From Cruorifilaria tuberocauda (taxonomy: Eukaryota > Nematoda > Chromadorea > Rhabditida > Onchocercidae): 64,000 nt of DNA. How positions within the stretch are numbered: position 1 is the first letter of the stretch; each line of letters opens with the position of its first letter. Made by a program: the position numbers and the translations under genes. The stretch is from positions 1 to 64,000 of the forward strand of contig JABVXU010000020.1 in NCBI GenBank assembly GCA_013365365.1. Direction: 5' to 3'. The notes beneath the pieces are model-generated. The model made no database searches and was not told the DNA's origin. It worked only from the letters and a program-made list of their open reading frames with translations. Of this stretch, positions 12,095 to 23,626 are shown piece by piece.

Positions 12095-15000
12095 ATGGGC
12101 GCTCTGGTGTTCCCACGAAGACGCTCGCACGTATTTAAATTATTACTTATGATACCAGCAGTTTGGTTATGTGTTATACTATATTTTTCCACTTCTACGA
12201 AAACATCGGACAAGGTAAAATAATTTGTGTGATTAGTAGATTTATAGATAGATAGTGGTAGATATGCTGATATACCTTTATTGCTATGATCGATTGAGAA
12301 TAATGTACTGGGATAAGTAGAGTGAAAATTTTCAGGTCTTTTCTGTAAGGCATCCAAAAATTGATTTACCGAAACTGCATAAATTAGAAGGCTTTGGTCC
12401 TCCTATATCAATCAAACCTGCCGTTGAAGTCGAGGAGAAGTTTCCTGCTCGAGGTATCGATGTTAGGATTGAAAGGGTATATTTCTTAATTCGCTATCAG
12501 GCGATTTTACAAGAGTGAGAAATTTTCTGTAATATTTCTAGTCGATAGATGTAAAAATAATTTTTGTACTTCCAAATAGTTATAGTACATTAGACTACTA
12601 TGGTGTGGATCGAGCGAAGAGAAAGTCTAGCTCATGAGGCAGAAATTCTGTAGTCACAAATTATCGTAAATTGCAGGGGAAAATTCCTAGGCCAAACAAG
12701 GTACTGTTCAATCGGGATTCTCCTATCTATAAACGAGGTGATGAACATCAGCCAGGTGAAGGTGGGAAAGCAGTGATAGTCGATAGAAATGTTAGTATTT
12801 TCAGTTTCTTTTTGTTTAATTTTATTGCAAATTTAAACAAAGTAACCTTGCACTCTATAAGTGCATCATTTTCCAGAAACTAAATCTTAGTGAAAAAAGA
12901 ATTTACGATGATGGATTTAGCAAGAATGCTTTTAACCAATACGTCTCAGATATCATTTCGATACACAGGAGTTTGCCTAGTTATATCGACGAAGAGTGGG
13001 TTATCTTCAAAACCTTTTTTTTAATGAAAATTGAGCTGCAGTCCCTCTCCTTATTCATTTATTACTTTTCTTATAAGTGAAAAGATTTATTGGAGTTTAT
13101 TTTCGCAATACAGATAATATAATGAAGAATATTAGAAAATCGTGCCTTCTGTACGATTATTATCCTATTATGTATTTAACAGAACATTGAATTTTTATTA
13201 TTTATTATTTTTATTAGACCGCTCGAAAATGAAAAAAGAGCCAAGAATGAACTTAATTTAAAGCATTCATTCTCTTATTGGGCTAATTCTCTATTGGTTT
13301 CCTTCAGATGGCGTTATCATGATCAACTTCATTTATTTGCTTAAACTGAAAAATTTTTCATGCATTTTTTCATGCATTATTCTAGATGTAAAACCGAAAA
13401 ATATGCTAGCGATCTTCCAAACACATCAGTTATCATATGTTTTCATAATGAAGCTTGGTCAGTTTTACTCCGCACGGTACATAGTGTACTTGAAAGGACA
13501 CCGGAAAATTTACTTACTGAAATTATCTTGGTTGATGATTTCTCAGACATGGCACATCTCAAGGTTTTTTTTCTCCAAAATTCGCAAAATTACATTGATA
13601 AATAGTCTTTCACTCAAGTTTTCTGGGAAGCACATCCTGATCTTTTGAATAAAAAGCATATTTCGATTTCTTTCTACATCAAAACATGGAGATATTGTCG
13701 GAAATTTTAGCTAAGCTAAAGTAACACTACTGCAAGTTCTTTCTTATGAGAGCTTGCTCAGTAGCGTTTGCCAAATGCTATCTAGACGAATTGATGTGAT
13801 GATTTGGAATTACCGAAAATAATTTAAGACTTCTTACTTTCGCTGCTTTGCCTAGAAGTTAGATTTTATATAGGCTGATTTGGAAACTTATATGCGGCAG
13901 TATCCGAAAGTTCGTATTTTGCGATTGGAAAAACGTGAGGGTCTAATAAGAGCTCGTATAAGAGGAGCTGCCATTTCAAAAAGCCCTGTGATCACATATC
14001 TCGACTCTCATTGTGAATGTGTAGAAGGTAATTTGTCCTCGCATTTAATTTCTTCTCTTATTTTCTGTGAAGCATAATTTTTAATTTTATTTTTATTTTT
14101 TGTATGCGTCGGTTTATAAGCCAAGATTACCGTTAATTGCTTTTTGTCAGATAATAATTTAGCGTTAGGACTTTTGAAAGATTTTCAATGAAAAATCGAT
14201 TTTTATAATCTTTCAAAGTTCTGTTCCGTTTCAGGTTGGATGGAACCTCTTTTGGATCGAATCAAAAAGAATCCGAAGACAGTAGTATGTCCCGTCATTG
14301 ACGTAATTGATGATAACACCTTTGAGTATCACTATTCAAAGGCTTACTTCACGAATGTTGGTGGTTTCGATTGGTCTTTACAGTTTAATTGGCATGCCAT
14401 TCCTGAGAGGGATCGTAAAGGTAGAAGGAACATTGATCCCGTCAAGTACGAATTTTGACATTAAAAATTTCGTATGTAATATCAGGACGTTATGTGTGAC
14501 TGAAGATGTGAGGTTATAAATACAAAAATCGGACACTAGGAATTTTTCTTCACTGCTGTGAAAAAAAAAAAAGAAGAACGAATAATTCTTTATCTTTACA
14601 TTTGATTATCCGGTGTTGCAGACGTCGAAATTTTTCATCTCTTTTCAGGTCTCCAACTATGGCTGGTGGTCTTTTTTCCATTCATCGTTCTTTCTTTGGA
14701 GAATTAGGATCTTACGACCCTGGTCTCGATATCTGGGGTGGAGAAAACTTGGAACTTTCATTCAAAGTTAGTTAATTATATTGCGGAAAATATTTGCGGT
14801 ATTAATGAACTGCTGTGATAAATCGTAAACTAAAAAGTTTCCCTATTTCTAGGTAGTAAAATATAAATGAAGTCAATGTCATTTTGTGAAACAATATTGT
14901 TGATGATGTGATCGTTACTTTAATTTTTTAATTTTTTTCATTTTTCACTTTTATCTGATAAAACAAATATTTGCTCTAGATATGGATGTGTGGCGGAAGA

Positions 15001-18000
15001 CTGGAAATTGTTCCCTGCAGTCATGTTGGTCATATATTTCGCAAACGTTCACCTTATAAATGGCGTTCTGGTGTGAATGTTTTGAAGAGAAATTCTGTTC
15101 GATTAGCTGAAGTGAGTTGACGAATCCTGGAAATTGTTTTCCGTATATTCTTGAGTTTGATTAATGATAATGATACAGCATCCATTTTTTATTTTTGAAA
15201 AATTTCAAGTAGCTTTTGAAGATTACATAAACCTACTGAAAAGACGAAGAAATATATTGTAGGTATGGATGGATGAATACAAGAAGTATTACTACGAGAG
15301 AATTAACAATGACTTGGTAAAGTTTTCTTTTTTCATAATATGCGCAAGAAAAGTAAGAAAGCAAATGTTTGTTCTCTAATACTTACCCTTTAAAATATTG
15401 AAACATTCGTTCATGTTAATTATAAAAAAATTATAATTATTAATAACTAGGGTGATTTTGGTGATGTAAGTGGCAGAAAAGCATTGCGTGAGAAACTACG
15501 GTGTAAATCTTTTAAGTGGTATCTGGATAATGTATATCCGGAATTGTTTGTTCCAGGAGATGCTGTTGGAAAAGGAGAGGTATTTTTTTCAGCATAAAGT
15601 TGTTAATTACTAAACTATTTATGAACTTTTAAGATTTTCATTGCATTTAGGATTTAGGATTTTCGTTTTTTTTTTTGTATATTCTTTCCCATCCTGTTTT
15701 CGAATGCTGCAATTTGCTGGTCTTCGTTTTTCGTTCTTGTGCTAATGCTGCTCTTGTTTTCGGCGTTATCCATCAGATTCGTAATAACATGTGGATGTAA
15801 GAACAGTTTGAGTACTAATCTATTAATCTTATAACGATAAAAGAGCATATGCAAACACTTCATTTTATATGCACTTTTTATTTTGTAGTTCTTAAATCCT
15901 TTGCTGTATATTATATTAATATCTTACATTTTGTTATCAGATATTTTGAATTAGTCCAAATCAATTCACATTCTTGATAACTGGGCACCAAATGTGTTTG
16001 TTGATGAAATAGTACAAGATTTTCCTGGTTATACTAGCCTAGCTTGTAAGATTTTTTATTACGTGGAATTTTTAACTTAGAAGGGAGTACTTTGAGAAGG
16101 CTGAAGTTCATATGTTTCTTTTCATCTTTATATTAATTAAAGTATGGAATCTAATAGACTTTCTCAAAAAAGCAGGAGTTACGGTACTTGATGATTTAAA
16201 TATTTGTATAGCAGATAATTTTTATATGTTTTTATATTTCCAATATTTGTTCGTAGATTATTGACTCATTAACAAATATTTCATAGAATGGTAAAGAAAC
16301 AGTAGTAGTAATTGGGAGGATCACTTTCAGATTCGTAATAAAGGCGAAGTGGCGGGGGATATTGTCCAACACTGCTTGGATAGTGAGGTGGGCGATGAGA
16401 TTCAAAAAGTCGTTATTGCGTTTCCATGTCACAAGAATGGTGGTAACCAGGTTCCTTAATTCAAGCACTGAATAATTTTTTTATCATCAAAACTGTTTGG
16501 TTAACCTGTATATCTCTTCTTATGTCGTAGCGCTGTTGAGTATTTGAAAGAGGCTCACGATAGTAGATTATTAAATTTAATTCACTTATTGATTGACAAG
16601 CTTCCTGTGCAGCAGTCCTTTTGATCTTTAACGACCAGTTTGTTACATGTTTGTTCTCATGTATCTTGTTTGAGCATTACGGCTACAAACTGATCGTTAA
16701 GATGTTTCAAAAAACTATATTAAGGTGGCACCTGCTTATTGGAATCTGCGCATGATCCCTTTTGCATAGGAAAAATGGTGTTGATTGCAGTTTTTCAGTG
16801 CAGTTGTTGTTGCTCGCAGCTTCTGTCAATATTTCATGTTTCACTTTCGTCCATGTTTGTCTTTCTTTTATGTCAAGCAGTACTGCAGCACTGTCTTCGG
16901 AAAATTATCTTTTTCGTAGTTTCTTGAATAGGAATGGTCATGCGGAAAATTCATGAGGGAATAACATGCATCTCTATAGATTCGCAACAGAGGAGGCGGA
17001 TCGAAGAATTGTTTAGATTGGGCGTCGCGAGGAAACCAAAGATCAGCAAATGCAGGTCTGTACTGGTGTCATAAGAAGGGCGGTAATCAGGTATACTTCG
17101 TAACTTTAGTGTGGCTGTAATATATTTGTGCTATTCTCTTCAAAAGTCTGATAAGCTTCTGTTCTCGAAATATTTCTTATTAACATAGGATTTTGAAAAG
17201 TAGTAATACCTGTCTTGTAAGATAATAACATCAGATATCGCCAAAAGTAAGAGGAACCTATGGCCATTTCTATTGTTTGAATTTTTTAGAATCTATGACA
17301 CAGAACAAAGGAACATGTGTCTAGTTATTATAATTAGAACCGTTAAATACAAGACACGTTTACGTATCTGCTGATATCATTAAAAGCCAATTCATTATGA
17401 ATTGGAAATTTTTCATAAAAAACTTTTTCTACTATCACTTCTTTTAGCTTTTTTCGAAAACCAGATACAGTTTGACCCACGTCCCGCTCATTTCTCACTT
17501 TTTTTCCACGTATACAATAACTCTCAGTTTGCTGATTAACTTTCCATGACTAAGAATGCTGCAAGCAAAATCAATTTTATGGTTCTCGAAAATCGAGAAA
17601 AAATTTTAAATCTAAACATTTTGGTTTTATAAATCTAATATTTAAATGGCTCTCATTTGCGCAGATTCCGAGGAAAACGTTCTACAGTTGTAAAATACAC
17701 TTATTCGAAATTTTTTTTATAAAATCATTTGTCAGTACTGGATGATAACGAAAGATGGCGAAATACGGAGAGATGATTCGTGTATTGATTATGCCGGTAT
17801 CGATGTTATGGTTTATCCGTGTCATGGAATGAAGGGTAATCAAGAATGGAAATATCTTCCTTATGTAAGTTCAGCTTTTTGTGTACAAAATTTTTGATTA
17901 AATACTTATTATTACAATTAACAGAAGGATTCAGTTACCGGATCATCCGATTTTTCTTTAATATCCTATGCAATTTTTTTCTTCGGTGAAGAATCGAAGC

Positions 18001-18191
18001 TCTCTAAATTCAAAATTCTATAGAAAAGTCAAATTCTCCAAATTCTTCACGTCACAACGAACGAATGTTTGGAAATGTCGAGGGATGGTGCTAAATTGTT
18101 GATGAATGTTTGTGATCAAGCAAATCCATATCAGCATTGGTTGGTTCAGGAATTCAATCGAACGCTAGCTAAACAATATAGATTACTATGA
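12095..18191 (+). CDS. gly-5: Polypeptide N-acetylgalactosaminyltransferase (GLY-5-like)
   Basis: This Golgi enzyme moves GalNAc from UDP-GalNAc to Ser/Thr, the first step of mucin-type O-glycosylation (GT27 family). The start at 12095 gives a type II membrane protein: [10 protein letters not shown], then a hydrophobic anchor [16 protein letters not shown]. Later exons show PGEGGKAV and [16 protein letters not shown]. The catalytic GT-A fold follows, with [25 protein letters not shown], the metal site DSH in [25 protein letters not shown] and CSHVGH. The C-terminus is a ricin-type lectin domain of three repeats, carrying CLD/QYW, CID/QEW and CLE/QHW. Exons run through 12095-12214, 12336-12477, 12677-12790, about 12878, 13385, 13875, 14235, 14650, 14980, 15263 and 15452, then an alternative lectin exon, about 17735 and 18023. 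The TGA stop ends at 18191. All catalytic motifs are intact. The choice of gly-5 over other gly paralogues rests on the alternative exons and remembered synteny. Confidence 0.88.
14163..14216. repeat. Imperfect inverted repeat in a gly-5 intron
   Basis: Arms of about 15 bases (ACTTTTGAAAGATT near 14169 and AATCTTTCAAAGTTC near 14207) pair with one bulge around an AT-rich loop. The repeat lies just upstream of the acceptor of the exon starting near 14235. It may fold in the pre-mRNA, but the short arms in AT-rich sequence could be chance. Confidence 0.4.
16331..16450 (+). CDS. gly-5: gly-5 alternative lectin exon A (acidic version)
   Basis: This 120-base exon, in phase 0 at both ends, is flanked by TTTCAG and a GT donor. 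It begins [10 protein letters not shown], contains CLDSE and ends CHKNGGNQ, so it supplies the alpha repeat of the ricin-type lectin domain. By my count it has six acidic and four basic residues apart from histidine (net about -2). It joins the previous exon (ending VGKGE) and the following one (starting YWM) without shifting frame, and the QxW motif is completed across the junction. Exon B at 16980 encodes the same structural unit, so including both would duplicate the repeat. Confidence 0.82.
16623..16703. repeat. Long imperfect hairpin between the two alternative gly-5 exons
   Basis: The segments 16623-16643 (GATCTTTAACGACCAGTTTGT) and 16685-16703 (ACAAACTGATCGTTAAGAT) are reverse complements apart from one bulged T and one mismatch that is a tolerated wobble in RNA. 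The loop is about 41 bases. Outside the main stem TTTTGA and TCAAAA can also pair. The hairpin sits in the middle of the intron separating exons A and B. Confidence 0.6.
16980..17090 (+). CDS. gly-5: gly-5 alternative lectin exon B (basic version)
   Basis: This 111-base, phase-0 exon lies between TCTATAG and a GTATAC donor. It begins [10 protein letters not shown], contains CLDWAS and ends CHKKGGNQ, matching exon A at both ends and at the CLD and CH..GGNQ motifs. The middle differs. Its charge is strongly basic, with seven Arg/Lys against one Asp (net about +6). Splicing it in place of exon A keeps the reading frame into the exon near 17735. It looks like an old exon duplication that has diverged in function. 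Confidence 0.8.
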
Positions 18192-20252
18192 CTGTAGCAA
18201 TTCTTTTTTATGGATTATTGTACGAAAAAATCGAAGTAGCGATAAGTCAAGTAGAGAAAGAGAACAAGCGAAAAAGACAAACAAAAGAATTTCAGTTCCC
18301 ATCTAATCAACTTATATATTATATATAAATGGTATTCCACTGCCATTTGAAAAATCTGTTTTCATTATCCTACCACTTACCATTGCTGTACTCTTTAGAT
18401 ATTCAATGAAATGCTTTTTTCCCTACCTATTGGCAGCAGCAGGTGAGCGCATAATTTTAATTTTGTAGAATTCACTTTTTAATTAACACGAAGTCGTATC
18501 TTGCTTGTAAAAAATAGATTGGTGAATTCTGTTTAACTTTAGTGGAAATTTCTCAAATTACTCCACCGTTGAATTAAAATTATTTCCTCTGTGAAGATAA
18601 TAATATTATTTGTGTGTTTATATTTTTTTTCGGAGAGAAGTATTCTTCTATGCTTGTTTCGTATTTTTCAATAATTTGATGTTATTTTTCTTATTTGTGT
18701 TATGCATTTAAACATTAAGCAATGCTTTCTCACTTCGTTTTATTTGCTCTTATTTATTTATGCATTTTTTGTAATCTAAGCGTGCTAAGTTAATTGATTT
18801 GTTTGTCCATTTTTCTCTCACATACTGCACTGGGGAATGAGGATTACACATTACTAATGTTAAGTCAGTAATGAGATTCCTATAAAAGGTCTATCAAGCA
18901 TATTGAATTTTTGAAAACTTTGGAGATAGAATTACTTCGTCGACAGAACTTTCCTAGTAAGATGTGAAGTCATGACAGATTCATCACAGAAAAGAGCATA
19001 ATGCTCCTCCCAATCTATCATAATTGTACAAACAAACTATTATGTATCCTACTATTTGCTGTGTCTACCTTTGATAACTGTGATATGGTATTTATATCAT
19101 CCCTTTTATCACTTATTCCTTTTTCCCGTTTTCACTTCCTTTTAGCCAAGCTTTATCCATTCATTTCTTGATTTTACTCATTCCAAATATTCTTTTCTAT
19201 TTTTTCTCTCCAAAAAATGCTTACATTGGAAATTTTATAATATAGAGTGAAGAAAAGGTAGGAAACCTTCTTGCACATTCCAAGCAGACGCACAGGTCAC
19301 TATTGGCGGGTAATATTTGCGGGTCGGTCCTGTTCTTCTTTCCAATAACGAGCTCGAAGAATTCTTTAGTCTATAAGTAAAAATAATGCAGTTGTTCTTA
19401 TCATTTTTCACTTTTTGCAGTATTTTTTATTTCGATATTGAAGCCTTTCATGTGCGTGCAGTAGGTTCATGTGAATGCTGCACAATGATATATTGATATT
19501 GCTCTGGTGCATCACGTTAGTAATTCATTATCTGGTGATATTTTAAATTCTTTATTTATAAGCATCGTGTGAATCGGTCTCTGAAGTAATCCAATGATTT
19601 TAAACTTCTCGATTATAAGAAAAAAGTATTCAGATTCAACTCTTAAATCTTTGGTTAGCGAAAAAAAAGTTGCAACTCCAATTCTTGCTAAAATATGGCA
19701 AAATTATTCAGTGTTTTATTCCCAAATCTTCTTAAGATTGTTTTTTGTCTCAAACACTTTTTGCAAGATTAAGGAAGTTATTTTTGAGGAACTTTCCGTT
19801 ATTTATTAACTGGTTTTTTATGTATTTATTTTAAATCTATTTAAATTAAGTTGGTTTCTATTTGGTGCGTATAATTAATTTATTGCCTTTATTTTGATAT
19901 TCCATTGCTTATTTCTGTTTCTGTTCCCATATTATATATGTGCCTTTTCACCCGTTTTTTCTATTTTTATTTGTAATAGAAAGGAACTTTAAAATAAATC
20001 TCTGGAAAATATTTCATTTTTTTTTTTTTTTTTTTTTTTTTTGGAAAGGCAATTTACCGAGGTGATTGTTTCGGTTCTCACTTTTATAGAAGGACATATA
20101 ACAGTTTGTATTAAATACACACAATAGTTTCAGTAATATGTCGAGAACAATGCATTTTGGTGGGATTAAATAATTATCACATATTTTTTCGCATTTAATT
20201 GAACCATTTTATGAAAATGAGGTCATAATTTGCCACTAATATCAGAGTTGTC
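18192..20252. other. Intergenic region between gly-5 and the SAM carrier
   Basis: The first part is probably the gly-5 3' untranslated region. The rest is AT-rich, with no exon supported. A run of 26 T lies at 20017-20042. An open frame at 19594-19809 encodes a low-complexity peptide with no family resemblance. The carrier promoter should lie near the right end. Confidence 0.5.
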
Positions 20253-23200
20253 ATGGACTTGTTTGGTCGATCACTGCTTTGTGGTGCTGCTGCTGGATTG
20301 GTTGTAGACTTAACACTGTATCCATTGGATACTATTAAGACTAGACTACAGAGTTCTGAGGTAATTATGTTATGTTTATTTACTATTCCATATATATATA
20401 TATATATATATATGCATATATATCTTTGTTCCTTTGTAAACCATTGTATATCTTCGATTTGATTTTCAGTGTACTAAAATTGAAAGACAATGACAACTTT
20501 TTCCCACTTTGTCTATCGTATCCTGAAAAATTTAGAATCTTATTCACTTGTTATACTTATTTCAGGGTTTTGCTGCTGCAGGCGGACTACGAAATATCTA
20601 TCGTGGTATAGGATCGGTGATTATTGGTTCTGCGCCGGGTTCTGCATTGTTCTTCGCTACGTATAATACGCTCAAGCAAATAGCTGATAGAGAATGCAAG
20701 TAAATAACTGTCATTGAAATGTCGTTTTCTGGAGCTACTGTTAGTGTGTTGCATGCAGAATTGTAATAAGCTGGTGATGTATAATAACTCTGCAGAGACT
20801 TACTTTTTTCAATCGTAAATGTTAAAAATATAAATCGATTTTATTCTTTCACCAACTAGACGTATTGTTTGTCATTTCCTTCAACTACAAGGGAATTACT
20901 GACAAGTTAATAAGACTTCAGTTAATACTTCCGATCGATTTTTTTCCCACTGTACATTTTTTGTTCATAAATTTAAGTTTATTAATTACTTTCGGTATAG
21001 CGAGAAACTTTTCAGCGGTGGCTGTAAATGCAGGTGCAGCTAGTTTTTCAGAAATTGTTGCTTGCATTACAAGGGTGCCTACCGATTTGGTGAAACAACG
21101 TGCACAAACAAAGAATGTCCATGACTTGGGCATGATTTGTCGAATGATTTATAATCGAAATGGTATTTTTTCATTCATATTACAGTAGTTAGTTCGAAAT
21201 GGTATATTTTTCATTTATACGATAGTTAATTCGAAATTTATAATCTGAATGGTTTTTTATAGGATGATCAAAAAATATATAATTCTTAATTTGGCAGAAT
21301 CAGTTACATAACGTCAAATCCTTAAAATCATGAAAGTTTTGAAACGGATTAATGGTCATTTCTTCGAAGTTTCTCTTGATTTATTGGCTTTCATAGCGCT
21401 TTCTTTATTTAGGAGCCATTTCAATTTCTAAATCTTTCACTCATTATTCAGTAAATAAGTGCTGAATTTCTTTTGTATCGGTGAAAGTCTAAAAGATATT
21501 ATTTTAGCTAAAAGATTGACTTCCTGTAGTGATTTTTTTTTATCAAATGCATTCAAAATTTATTTGTCACTAACTGTATTTTATCGTTGCACAGTTTCGC
21601 AGTTCAGAGTTTTCATCAAGAATATGGGTTTGTAGAATTTAATCCTCTAGATACAGTTCTGTTATGTTTGAGTAATTCGTTTCCAGTTTTCAGGAATTAC
21701 TGGATTTTATCAGGGTTTCTGCAGTACTGTATTCCGGGAAATCCCATTTTCGCTCATCGAATTCCCTCTTTGGGAAATTTTAAAGCAAACGGTGGCAGGG
21801 TTTGTTTATATACTTGTGTAATGTATTTCTTAAATCTTGGAAGCATTTAATACTCTTTGCAAGATCATAAAACTGTTGCACGTTAAATGTTGATTTCGAT
21901 TGATAACAAACTAAATTTATGCATGAACATTTTATCAAGCAGGATTACTTTGACGCGGAATAAACTTAAAAGATACAGCTGAGTTTGATACACAAGAATA
22001 GTTTGATACACAACTCAAATAGACCGGATTGAATTTTATTTGTTAGTATTTATCATATATCGGGGAACTATATATTTATATACTTTCCTCCTAGAAGTAA
22101 TCTATTAATCACAATAGCTCTCTGATTAAATTATTTTACTTGTGTGCATAGCTAGGATCGATTATACTGATCCTTGATTCTAGCTAATTTATCTGTCTAT
22201 CTTATCAGAAAGTTTTAAGAGGGACTTACAACTAGGAAAGTTATTTACAACTTTTTTTCCTCCACATAAACACAGTTGTCTCACAATGTGACCTTATCAT
22301 TGACTGATCTGTGATCCGCAATTATTATTCCATCTTTTTCGTTATTACCAGACGAACATTAATTCTTTAAAAAATGTTAAATAACAATATCATCAATTCC
22401 ATTAGCATTTGGTGTAAAAATCTTTCGAACTTGATACTATGATTACATTTGCTTTTCATTATTTTTCTGCCGTGGTAGAAGTTTAGCTGAATTATCCCAC
22501 TAACAAATAACTTTGACTTCATGCGAAACATCTTGTAAACGAAAAATGAAGCTTCATGACAATCTAAATGACAAGTTGAACTATTTGATCCATCCAAATT
22601 CATCCCAGTTAGTAAAGAAACATCACATAGTACGAAAGAGACTATTCAATTGGTTTTTGAAGTTTTTGTCATTAAAAGTTATTGTAAAAGATACGCATAG
22701 CATGCTATGGGTTTTAAATCATTTCATTATTTGTAACATCTTTTTTTTACTATTGCCATCTTTAATCATAGTGTGAAACACTCTGTGAAGAACTTGTGTT
22801 AAAATTATATGTCCATCATATAACTAAAACTCAGATTATTAGTACTAATTTTAAGAGTTCGTACCTCGATATCCGATCAATTTATGCTTGTGATATAATA
22901 TGCTTAAAAAGACAGACCTTGCATTAGTCCTTATCTATAAAATACTCAATCTGAACGTTTGCACTCTTAATGTTCTACAATTGCGAGCCTGAGCTTACTT
23001 TATCTCAATTTGTTAGCTATATTTCTGCTCTGATTTCTGACCATACTTAATTGTTTTAGGGTCCGCAGAAGGCAATGTACGCCGCTAGAATCAGCATCAT
23101 GTGGCAGTGTGTCGGGAAGTTTTGCTGCAGCCATGACGACACCTTTTGATGTGGTAAAAACGCGTATAATGCTGAGCGACAGCAGTCCACGTCCAGGAAT

Positions 23201-23354
23201 AACGGCAACGTTGGCAAAAATATGGACAACTTCTGGATACCGAGGACTCTATGCTGGCGTACTAGTTCGTTCCGTTTGGACGGGTATCGGCGGCTTTATT
23301 TTTTTTGGTGCCTACGAGGTGGCTATGCTGCTTACCGAAAACTTATTTTCCTAA
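20253..23354 (+). CDS. Mitochondrial S-adenosylmethionine carrier (SLC25A26 type)
   Basis: Carriers of this group import SAM into the mitochondrial matrix in exchange for S-adenosylhomocysteine, supporting methylation of RNA, proteins and lipids there. Five exons join in frame: 20253-20360, 20566-20699, 21005-21162, 21694-21799 and 23060-23354, giving 266 residues, close to the roughly 274 of the human protein. All three mitochondrial carrier signatures are present: PLDTIKTR (repeat 1), PTDLVKQR (repeat 2) and PFDVVKTR (repeat 3). Matches to the SAM-carrier group include [52 protein letters not shown] and [10 protein letters not shown]. The first intron holds an (AT)n microsatellite and the fourth is about 1.26 kb. 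The gene is tandem to gly-5 and convergent with the PLC-like gene 272 bases downstream. Confidence 0.92.
20390..20425. repeat. (AT)n microsatellite
   Basis: About 34 bases of alternating A and T, followed by GCATATATAT, in the first intron of the SAM carrier gene. Confidence 0.9.
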
Positions 23355-23626
23355 CATAGTTTGGAATTCTTCTTGCTGTCCAAATCATACGCAAAATCCC
23401 TAGCAAAATAATTCAGAAATCTGAATTGAAAAATTGACTAATTCTTCCGGATTTTGAAGAAATAAGGCGGGAAAGGAAGGTAAAGGTTTGGAGGTTAGTT
23501 CCAAAAATTTTAATAATATTTAATTTAAACAAGTTTATAAACAATTCTGCAACAACTGTTGTACAAAATACACTATATTACACGTGGATACATTATATGT
23601 TTGACCGTGACATCACTTGATCTCCT

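Noticed and set aside
15958..16048. Possible third alternative gly-5 exon with a frame of about 30 codons ([19 protein letters not shown])
   Set aside because: It lacks the CLD and CH..GGNQ lectin motifs shared by exons A and B, and the acceptor is weak.
19594..19809. Plus-strand frame between gly-5 and the SAM carrier
   Set aside because: Low-complexity F/K/S peptide in AT-rich DNA with no splice context.
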